Source of the DNA: an uncultured Clostridia bacterium
GTDB taxonomy: Bacteria; Bacillota; Clostridia; Oscillospirales; CAG-272
DNA length: 5,545 nt
Assembly: GCA_946404295.1 (NCBI GenBank)
Contig: CAMJDE010000136.1
Coordinates: 1 to 5,545 of the forward strand
Direction of reading: 5' to 3'
A program made the position numbers and the translations under genes. How positions within the stretch are numbered: position 1 is the first letter of the stretch; every line of letters starts with the position of its first letter. This document shows, piece after piece, positions 1 to 4,916 of the stretch. The notes beneath the pieces were generated by a model that was not told the DNA's origin, ran no database searches, and saw only the letters and a program-made list of their open reading frames with translations.

Positions 1-215
1 TCCTCAATTTCCCGAAAGAGGAGTTGACCGAGCGTTACCGGCTCGCGGGAAAGTATAAGATCGAACTCGTGATCTCGCTCGGGGTCCCCGCGGAAAAAGT
101 CGAAATCGAGGAACTGAAGGATGGCGACGTGAAATACTACCGCGACGAAACCGGCACGCACCACGTCCCGAAGCGGTCGCTTGACGAGGTGTTCCTCACC
201 CCCGCCGATCTGTAA
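1..215 (+). CDS. Nitroreductase family protein, C-terminal fragment
   Basis: This is the 3' end of a gene that enters from the left edge; the reading frame (first full codon at 3) is open from the window start to a TAA at 213-215, giving about 70 residues. A TTG lies at 24 but has no convincing role as a start, because the frame continues upstream and the fragment looks like a domain end. The visible protein has a hydrophobic strand (IELVISLGVP), an acidic stretch (EKVEIEELKDGD), then KYYRDETGTHHVPKRSLDE. That ending is the pattern I associate with the C-terminus of FMN-dependent nitroreductase-family proteins in Clostridia, which reduce nitro or quinone-like substrates with NAD(P)H. The FMN-binding N-terminal part is outside the window, so the assignment rests on the tail alone. 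It is followed immediately by seven A residues and the palindrome array, with no normal rightward terminator before about 807. Confidence 0.68.
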   Translation, partial: LNFPKEELTERYRLAGKYKIELVISLGVPAEKVEIEELKDGDVKYYRDETGTHHVPKRSLDEVFLTPADL

Positions 216-243
216 AAAAATGAATTGCGCGACGCGCAATTCA
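214..243 (-). terminator. Possible leftward intrinsic terminator formed by the first palindrome of the array
   Basis: TGAATTGCGC (221-230) pairs perfectly with GCGCAATTCA (234-243) around a 3-base loop. Read on the minus strand, the hairpin is followed directly by seven T residues (220-214). That is the form of a Rho-independent terminator for leftward transcription, and it would stop antisense transcripts before they enter the nitroreductase gene. On the plus strand the hairpin has no downstream T-tract. The same palindrome in repeat copy B (546-568) has no A/T-tract beside it, so the terminator function may be incidental. Confidence 0.4.
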
Positions 244-545
244 ATTCACGGAGCCGTCGCAGACGGCGAGAATTCGTGACGCGCAGCGTCAATTCACGAC
301 GCGAGCCGTGCGAGCGTCATTTCACGACGGCGCAAGCCGTCAATTCATTGGGAAACGAATGAATTGCGATCAAAGATCGCGTGAATTGCACCTGCGGTGC
401 GTGAATTGCACCTGCGGTGCGTGAATTGCCCTGCGGGCATGAATTGCGACCGTTGGTCGCGTGAATTGAACGGCTCCGCCGTTCGTGAATTGCGATCGGA
501 GATCGCATGAAATGCGGCGCGGATTTCCCGCGCCGCGTTATTTCA
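221..545. repeat. Palindrome-array element, copy A (13 hairpins, head-to-head arms)
   Basis: This non-coding element is made of short perfect palindromes separated by a fixed linker. The left arm uses the linker as (A)ATTCAC and has hairpins at 221-243, 253-267, 277-291, 298-318 and 326-341. The right arm uses the reverse complement, (G/A)TGAATT, and has hairpins at 366-380, 388-400, 408-420, 428-438, 446-460, 468-484, 492-506 and 514-536. Stems are mostly 4-7 bp (up to 10) with loops usually of 3 bases. Stem sequences differ from one hairpin to the next (GCGATC, GCACC, GCCC, GCGACC, GAACGGC) but pair perfectly in almost every case. The exception is 298-318, which has a GA/GA internal mismatch. 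The arms meet at an inverted repeat, CAATTCATT (341-349) and AATGAATTG (358-366), around 8 bases. The right end is a 9-bp stem (GCGGCGCGG with CCGCGCCGC) bracketed by ATGAAAT (507-513) and ATTTCAT (540-546). I know of no named family with this design. It could be a REP/MITE-like element, a structured RNA, or a DNA-binding array. Confidence 0.85.
381..420 (+). repeat. Exact tandem duplication of one 20-bp linker-plus-hairpin unit
   Basis: Positions 381-400 and 401-420 are identical: linker GTGAATT followed by GCACC-tgc-GGTGC. This is the only pair of adjacent identical units in copy A. It shows that the array can grow by one whole linker-plus-hairpin unit, by slippage or unequal crossover. Neighbouring units have different stems, so most units have either diverged or arrived separately. 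Confidence 0.9.
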
Positions 546-797
546 TGAATTGCGCGACGCGCAATTCAATTCACGGAGCCGTCGCAGACGGCGAGAATTC
601 GTGACGCGCAGCGTCAATTCACGACGCGAGCCGTGCGAGCGTCATTTCACGACGGCGCAAGCCGTCCATTCATTGGGAAAAATGAATTGCACTTCGTGCA
701 TGAATTGCGGGCGATGCCCGCGTGAATTGAACGGCGTTGCCGTTCGTGAATTGCGATCGGAGATCGCATGAAACGCGGCGCGGATTTCCCGCGCCGC
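546..797. repeat. Palindrome-array element, copy B (10 hairpins, shorter interior)
   Basis: This second copy follows copy A at an offset of 325 bp. Its first 121 bases (546-666) are identical to 221-341. Its last 59 bases (739-797) match 478-536 with one difference (T513 versus C774, in a linker). The interior differs: copy B has only GCAC-ttc-GTGC (689-699), GCGGGC-gat-GCCCGC (707-721) and GAACGGC-gtt-GCCGTTC (729-745) before the shared end hairpins at 753-767 and 775-797. The shared GAACGGC hairpin keeps its stem but has a different loop (tcc in A, gtt in B). The central spacer is 2 bases shorter. Copy B lacks the closing ATTTCAT after the last hairpin, because the sequence runs directly into the terminator of the minus-strand gene. 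Its right boundary may be truncated there. Confidence 0.85.
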
Positions 798-798
798 A

Positions 799-839
799 TA
801 AAAAGTCCCCGCCGATCGGTCGATCGGCGGGGGCGTTTT
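799..839. terminator. Bidirectional intrinsic terminator between the repeat array and fliB
   Basis: CCCCGCCGATCG (807-818) is complementary to CGATCGGCGGGG (821-832), giving a GC-rich stem of about 11 bp once a short loop is allowed. Leftward, for the FliB-like gene, it is followed by TTTTT (805-801) and then AT, a standard Rho-independent terminator starting just after the stop codon (840-838). Rightward it is followed by GCGTTTTA (833-840), a weaker T-tract. That side could end read-through from the nitroreductase gene and the palindrome array. Confidence 0.85.
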
Positions 840-2025
840 ATGCAACGGGTTCGGGCGACGGCGCGGAGGCGTCGGCGGACCGGGCGACGGCGCGGAGCAG
901 TTTCGGGTAGGCGAACGCCGAACCGTTCAGTTTCTTTTGCAGGCGGGCGAGGTTCTTCGGGGTCTCGTCGATCTCGCGGGCGTAATTCCGGAACACTTCT
1001 TCCTGCATCTGCGGTGTGAACTGTCCCCGGCTCTTCCACTCGAGCGAGCCCGTCTCGAAAAGGAAGAAGGTCGAGAGCACGGCGTAGCGGACGCGGGAGT
1101 AGAAGTCGCCGTCGAAAACGACGTCGAGCAGGTCGCGGTGCAGAACGTAGAAGATCCACTTGCGGTACTCGTATTCGCGGTCGCGCATAAAGGCGAGAAA
1201 ATCGCGCTCGCGGGCGAGCCGGTCGTCCGGCGTCTCGGATCTGAAGATCTTGTACGAAGCGGCAAGCCGGGCGGCGTTCTCCTGCTTTTTATACTCGAGT
1301 TTGGAATGAAGTTTGATCAGTTTGTCGAGGGTGGTGTCGCGCAGTTCGGGGTCGGGGGTCTCGCATTCGATCCCGCCGGTCGGATCGTCGCCCTCGAAGG
1401 GAGCGATCAGGGCGGCGAGTTCGCCGTATTTTTTGCGGTCGATCGTCGCCTGCACCCGGGACGCGAGGTTGAGAAGGATGCTCACCGTCGCTTGCAGCGG
1501 GTTGCGCGCGTCCTGCGCGATCTGAAGAAACCGCTCGCGCACGGGATAGATCAGGGGGAGCAGATCGGCGTCGAGGTTCTTGAAGGAGATCGGTTCGGTG
1601 TCGTTTTCGCGGACGCGGGTCTCGAACTTTTCGGGGTGGGTCAGAACGAGACGCAGCACCTCGGGGCAGGAGAAGCGGCACCCGATCTCGCGGTAGTTCC
1701 CGTACTCCTTCGAGAAGGTCGGGTATTTGCGGCAGGTCTCGGCGATGCGTTCGGGACCCAGCCGGACGTAGAGTTCGCAAAGGTGGTTGCGCATTAAAAA
1801 CGGGCACTCGCCGTTGTCGCGCATCCGGAAGCAGGCGACCCCGTTGCGCTCGCTGATCGAGGCGACCATCCGGCGCCCGAAGGGGTCGCCCCTCGCGATG
1901 ACGCGCTGGTACTCGAAGTAGGTCTTGTTGTCCAGTTCGAGTTTTTCGCGCACGCAGCAGGTGTCCTTGCACGCGCCCGCCGCGCATTGGAACCGATCGA
2001 ACAGCGCCAACGTCCGAATGATCAT
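838..2025 (-). CDS. fliB: Flagellin lysine-N-methylase family protein (FliB-like)
   Basis: This is a 395-residue protein. FliB proteins methylate the epsilon-amino group of lysines on flagellin, using S-adenosylmethionine, and their conserved cysteines are thought to hold an iron-sulfur cluster. The family cysteine pattern is complete: C14-x4-C19-x3-C23-C24 near the N-terminus, then CPFL (74-77), C83, C98 within a CRKYP motif (98-102), C116, and C120-P-E. The remainder is helical and charged without clear motifs, and the last 15 or so residues are a low-complexity Ala/Ser/Pro tail. Length is normal for the family. The ATG at 2025 is preceded by a strong purine-rich Shine-Dalgarno region (GGAGGGGAGA, 2040-2031). 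The gene is alone on its strand, with its own promoter and terminator. No flagellin or motility gene is visible, and many clostridial FliB homologs occur outside flagellar loci, so the true substrate is uncertain. Family membership is firm; the flagellin role is inferred. Confidence 0.85.
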   Translation of the reverse strand: MIIRTLALFDRFQCAAGACKDTCCVREKLELDNKTYFEYQRVIARGDPFGRRMVASISERNGVACFRMRDNGECPFLMRNHLCELYVRLGPERIAETCRKYPTFSKEYGNYREIGCRFSCPEVLRLVLTHPEKFETRVRENDTEPISFKNLDADLLPLIYPVRERFLQIAQDARNPLQATVSILLNLASRVQATIDRKKYGELAALIAPFEGDDPTGGIECETPDPELRDTTLDKLIKLHSKLEYKKQENAARLAASYKIFRSETPDDRLARERDFLAFMRDREYEYRKWIFYVLHRDLLDVVFDGDFYSRVRYAVLSTFFLFETGSLEWKSRGQFTPQMQEEVFRNYAREIDETPKNLARLQKKLNGSAFAYPKLLRAVARSADASAPSPEPVA

Positions 2026-2040
2026 ACCGCTCTCCCCTCC

Positions 2041-2058
2041 CGCCCGGACGACCGGGCG
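2041..2058 (-). promoter_or_regulatory. Stem-loop in the fliB leader next to the ribosome binding site
   Basis: CGCCCGG (2041-2047) and CCGGGCG (2052-2058) form a perfect 7-bp GC-only stem with a 4-base loop. In the fliB mRNA it lies between the predicted transcription start and the Shine-Dalgarno sequence (2040-2031), which it directly abuts. It could affect ribosome access or mRNA stability. On the plus strand it is followed by AATCTTTTTA, so it could also act as a weak rightward terminator for antisense transcripts. The structure is seen directly; any function is inferred. Confidence 0.5.
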
Positions 2059-2075
2059 AATCTTTTTACCCTATC

Positions 2076-2104
2076 ATTATAGCAAATCCGCCGGGCGATT
2101 GCAA
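2076..2104 (-). promoter_or_regulatory. Sigma-A-type promoter of fliB
   Basis: Read on the minus strand, TTGCAA (2104-2099) serves as the -35 and a perfect TATAAT (2081-2076) as the -10, with 17 bp between them. Transcription would start around 2069, leaving a leader of roughly 44 bases that holds the stem-loop and ribosome binding site. Confidence 0.8.
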
Positions 2105-2185
2105 GGGGGCGCGCCGGATTTTCGCGCGTCGGGGCGCAGAAGAGCGAGAAAAAAAGGCAAGATTGTGAATTATTCGCGTTTTGGG

Positions 2186-2214
2186 TTGCAAACCGGGCGC
2201 TTATCGAATATAAT
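2186..2214 (+). promoter_or_regulatory. Sigma-A-type promoter of the murD operon
   Basis: TTGCAA (2186-2191) serves as the -35 and a perfect TATAAT (2209-2214) as the -10, 17 bp apart. The start would be near 2221, giving a leader of about 27 bases with the Shine-Dalgarno GGAGG at 2237-2241, six bases before the ATG. The DNA just upstream (about 2148-2182) is unusually AT-rich for this window, with an A7 run, and could be an UP element. The elements match those of the divergent fliB promoter. Confidence 0.85.
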
Positions 2215-2247
2215 ATACTGTAGCGAAGAATTGCCCGGAGGAAAACG

Positions 2248-3624
2248 ATGGATCCCGTCACTTTGGCAAAGGCGAAAGGAGCCGCCGTTCTCGGGCTCGG
2301 GGTATCGGGGATCGCGGCGGCGGAGTTCCTTCTTTTCCGCGAGGTCCCTTCCCTGTTCCTCTGCGACAAAAATCCCCTGAAAGTATACGATCCCGCCGTC
2401 GCGGCTCTGCTTTCCCGCGGCGCGGTCGGGTGCTTCGGCGACGGGTGGACGAACCGCCTGCCGACCGGGCTTCTCGTCCGCTCCCCCGGGATCCGTCCGG
2501 ACCATCCCGCCCTCGTCGAACCGACGCGGGCGGGGGCGACCGTCACGAGCGAGATCGGACTCTTCCTTGCCGAATCCCCCGCGCGGCTGTTCGCCGTGAC
2601 CGGGAGCGCGGGAAAAAGCACCGTCACGTCCCTCGTCGCGTCGATCTTCCGGACGGCGGGCTTCGACGCCCGCGCGGGGGGCAACCTCGGCGCCTCGCTG
2701 CTGCCCGCCCTCCCGACCCTGACGCAAAAGAGCGTCGCGGTCGTCGAACTCTCGAGTTTTCAGTTGATGGACCTGTCTCCCGAACCGGAGCGCGCCGCGC
2801 TCCTCAACCTGACCGAAAACCACCTGAACTGGCACACCGATATGGCGGAGTACCGCGCGGCGAAGGAACGGATCTTCGGACGGAATACCGTCGGGGTCTT
2901 CCCCGCCTTCGATCCCGCGCTGTTCGCCCTCGGACGGGGGCGGCGGGGATCGCGCTTCTTCTCTTTGACGCCCCCCGCGAAAGGCGACCTGCGCCCCGGC
3001 GAGGTTTGGGTCGCCCCCGACGAGGGTCTCGTCTCGATCGTATCGGAAGAGGGGGTTCGACGGCTTTTCCCCGTCGAACGCCTGTCGCTTCCGGGGCGGC
3101 ACAACCTGCTGAACCTGCTTGCCGCCGTCGCCCTGACCGAGGGGATCGCGCCCGACGGGGCGATCGAAGAAGCGGTCGCTTTGTTTCGCGGTATCCCGCA
3201 CCGGATGGAAGAGGTGCCGGGTCCCCCGGGGGTGCGCTGTATCGACAGTTCAATCGACACCACGCCCGAGAGGACGAAGGCGACCCTCTCGGCGCTCTTT
3301 CCCGCCCGCCCGCATCTGTTGCTCGGGGGCGCGGGAAAGGGGCTCTCGTATCTGCCTTTGGTCGAACCCGTGAAAGGGCGAACGAAGAGTGTGATCCTCT
3401 TCGGACGGGCGGCAAACGAACTTGCCGCGGCGCTCGACGCGGGCGGGGTCCGCTACCGCGTGATCCCCGATTTCGACGAGGCGGTCACAGCCGTCCTCGC
3501 GGCGGCGGAGCCGGGCGACACGGTCCTGCTCTCGCCCGCCTGCACCAGTTACGACGCTTTCCCGGATTTCGCCGCGCGCGGCGACCGTTTCCGCGCGCTC
3601 TGCCGGGGAAAGGAAAACGAATAA
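2248..3624 (+). CDS. murD: UDP-N-acetylmuramoylalanine--D-glutamate ligase
   Basis: This 458-residue Mur ligase adds D-glutamate to UDP-MurNAc-L-alanine with ATP in the cytoplasm, a step in peptidoglycan precursor synthesis. The N-terminal nucleotide-sugar domain shows GLGVSG (16-21) and SPGI (79-82). The central ATPase domain has the P-loop TGSAGKST (118-125, K123), GGNLG (144-148), ELSSFQL (167-173), the NLTENH segment (187-192) and AAKERIF (204-210). K206 is the expected carbamylated lysine. LPGRHN (281-286) and HRMEEV (318-323) lead into the C-terminal domain, with IDSSIDTTPERT (332-343), GGAGKG (360-365) and LLSPACTSYDAFPDF (427-441), which is diagnostic of MurD. Length is normal. Variants compared with E. 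coli are N191 where DH is usual, GSAGKST for GTNGKST, and SSIDTTPERT for the SKATNP loop. I recall the last type from other Clostridia. The gene leads a three-gene operon outside any division/cell-wall cluster visible here. The ATG at 2248 has a good GGAGG site. Confidence 0.93.
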   Translation: MDPVTLAKAKGAAVLGLGVSGIAAAEFLLFREVPSLFLCDKNPLKVYDPAVAALLSRGAVGCFGDGWTNRLPTGLLVRSPGIRPDHPALVEPTRAGATVTSEIGLFLAESPARLFAVTGSAGKSTVTSLVASIFRTAGFDARAGGNLGASLLPALPTLTQKSVAVVELSSFQLMDLSPEPERAALLNLTENHLNWHTDMAEYRAAKERIFGRNTVGVFPAFDPALFALGRGRRGSRFFSLTPPAKGDLRPGEVWVAPDEGLVSIVSEEGVRRLFPVERLSLPGRHNLLNLLAAVALTEGIAPDGAIEEAVALFRGIPHRMEEVPGPPGVRCIDSSIDTTPERTKATLSALFPARPHLLLGGAGKGLSYLPLVEPVKGRTKSVILFGRAANELAAALDAGGVRYRVIPDFDEAVTAVLAAAEPGDTVLLSPACTSYDAFPDFAARGDRFRALCRGKENE

Positions 3625-3650
3625 ACGATATTCAAAAAAGGAAACAGAAA

Positions 3651-4916
3651 ATGACCGACGTCAACAAACTGATCGAGCAAGCCGAAGAGGCGCTTGCTCC
3701 GCGTTTCAAAGAGATCGAAAAACGGAGCGAGCGGCACACCGCGCGCGTCCTCGAGGCGTTCCGGAACAACCGGGTGAGCGAGGCGACCTTCGCCTCGACC
3801 AACGGTTACGGGCTCGACGATACGGGGCGCGATACCCTCGATAAAATCTACGCCGAGGTGTTCGGGTGCGAGGCGGCGTTCGTCCGTCACTCGATCGTGT
3901 CGGGCACGCACGCCCTGACGATCGGGCTCTTCGCCCTGCTCCGCCCGGGCGACGTTCTGCTCTCTCTGACCGGAAAGCCCTACGACACCCTCGACGAGGT
4001 GATCGGGCTGTCGGGTGAAGCGGGCCGCGGGTCGCTCCTCGATTTCGGCGTGCGCTACCGCGAGGTCGCGCTGCTCCCCGACGGGTCGCCCGACTACGCG
4101 GGGATCGAAAAAGCCCTCTCGGAGGAGGGCGACGCCGTGAAGGTCGCCTTCATCCAACGCTCGAAGGGGTACCTTGACCGTCCGACGCTGACGGTTTCCG
4201 AGATCGGAAAACTCGCCCGCTTCGTCAAAGAGCGGACGAGCCGGGCGGCGGTCACGGTCGACAACTGCTACGGCGAGTTCACCGAGGACGAGGAACCGGT
4301 CGCCGTCGGCGCCGACCTGATGATCGGGTCGCTGATCAAAAATCCGGGCGGCGGCATGGCGGAGTCGGGCGGATATCTCGCGGGGAGAGCCGACCTTGTC
4401 GAACTCGTCGCCTGCCGCGCGACGGCGCCGGGGATCGGCGCTGAGGAGGGCGCGACGCTCGGGCATAACCGCAACCTCTATAAAGGGCTCTTCTACGCGC
4501 CGCACTCGGTCGGACAAGCGCTCAAGACCATGCACCTCGCGGCGTACCTGTTCTCGGCGTGCGGATTCGACGTCGAGCCGGGGTGGGACGCGCCGCGCTC
4601 CGACATCATTCAGACGGTTCGCTGCAAGACGGCGGACAACCTGATCGCCTTCTGCCGCGGGATCCAGGCGGGCTCGCCCGTCGACGCCTTCGTCACCTGC
4701 GAGCCGTGGGCGATGCCGGGGTACAGTTCCCCGGTCATTATGGCGGCGGGAACCTTCGTGCAGGGTTCGTCGCTCGAACTCTCGGCGGACGGTCCGATCC
4801 GAGAGCCCTTCAACGCCTATCTGCAGGGGGGACTGACCTACGAGAGCGGAAAGATCGGTATTCTCTCGGCGCTCGACGCCGTATTAAAAGCAAGAAACGG
4901 AGGAAACGACGAATGA
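3651..4916 (+). CDS. PLP-dependent methionine gamma-lyase family protein (aluminium-resistance/YnbB type)
   Basis: This 421-residue protein belongs to the fold-type I PLP enzyme family annotated as 'methionine gamma-lyase family' or 'aluminum resistance protein' (YnbB in Bacillus). Members are expected to act on sulfur amino acids, but physiological substrates are poorly established. Visible motifs are STNGYGLDDTGRD (49-61), VRHSIVSGTHAL (78-89, PLP phosphate region), VDNCYGEF (203-210, D204 being the likely PLP-ring aspartate) and SLIKNPGGG with K230 as the likely Schiff-base lysine. Near the C-terminus are GYSSPVIMAAGTFVQGSS and a TYESGKIGI segment, both typical of this family rather than of MetB/MetC. 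The ATG at 3651 has an AAGGA site (3638-3642), 8 bases upstream. A longer same-frame opening upstream runs through murD in another frame and is not real. It starts 26 bases after murD and overlaps the next gene at ATGA, so co-transcription is likely. In other Firmicutes this family is not usually linked to murD, as far as I recall. Confidence 0.88.
   Translation: MTDVNKLIEQAEEALAPRFKEIEKRSERHTARVLEAFRNNRVSEATFASTNGYGLDDTGRDTLDKIYAEVFGCEAAFVRHSIVSGTHALTIGLFALLRPGDVLLSLTGKPYDTLDEVIGLSGEAGRGSLLDFGVRYREVALLPDGSPDYAGIEKALSEEGDAVKVAFIQRSKGYLDRPTLTVSEIGKLARFVKERTSRAAVTVDNCYGEFTEDEEPVAVGADLMIGSLIKNPGGGMAESGGYLAGRADLVELVACRATAPGIGAEEGATLGHNRNLYKGLFYAPHSVGQALKTMHLAAYLFSACGFDVEPGWDAPRSDIIQTVRCKTADNLIAFCRGIQAGSPVDAFVTCEPWAMPGYSSPVIMAAGTFVQGSSLELSADGPIREPFNAYLQGGLTYESGKIGILSALDAVLKARNGGNDE

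Noticed and set aside
221..797. CRISPR array
   Set aside because: The repeated part is only 7 bases, the intervening parts are palindromes of 11-23 bases instead of unique spacers of about 30, orientation flips at the centre, and no cas gene is nearby.
221..797. Integron attC array or classic insertion sequence
   Set aside because: There are no cassette genes, integrase or transposase, no attC core-site consensus, and no clear target-site duplication at the element borders.
221..845. Small open frames on both strands inside the palindrome array (for example 317-508 minus, 550-771 plus, 642-845 minus, 768-1019 plus)
   Set aside because: They consist of translated linkers and stems, lack ribosome binding sites and recognisable domains, and the same DNA is palindromic, so frames open by composition alone.
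937..1797. 286-residue plus-strand open frame opposite fliB
   Set aside because: The minus frame has the conserved FliB cysteine motifs plus a promoter, ribosome binding site and terminator. The plus frame is its complement-strand shadow.
2165..2171. Single GTGAATT upstream of the murD promoter (also one inside the lipoprotein gene near 5307-5314), as stray array units
   Set aside because: Neither is flanked by the adjoining palindrome that defines an array unit, and a 7-base match is plausible by chance.
2170..3201. 343-residue minus-strand open frame opposite murD, and similar ones opposite the other genes (for example 3549-4535 and 4838-5434)
   Set aside because: These are antisense shadows caused by high third-position GC. 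They show no motifs, and their starts lack ribosome binding sites that make sense with the neighbouring transcripts.
2430..3650. Long open frame through murD in another frame, continuous with the downstream PLP enzyme
   Set aside because: It is rich in Arg, Pro and Gly with no domain pattern, as expected from a shifted reading of GC-rich coding DNA. The real murD frame carries all Mur ligase motifs, and the PLP gene has its own start and binding site at 3651.
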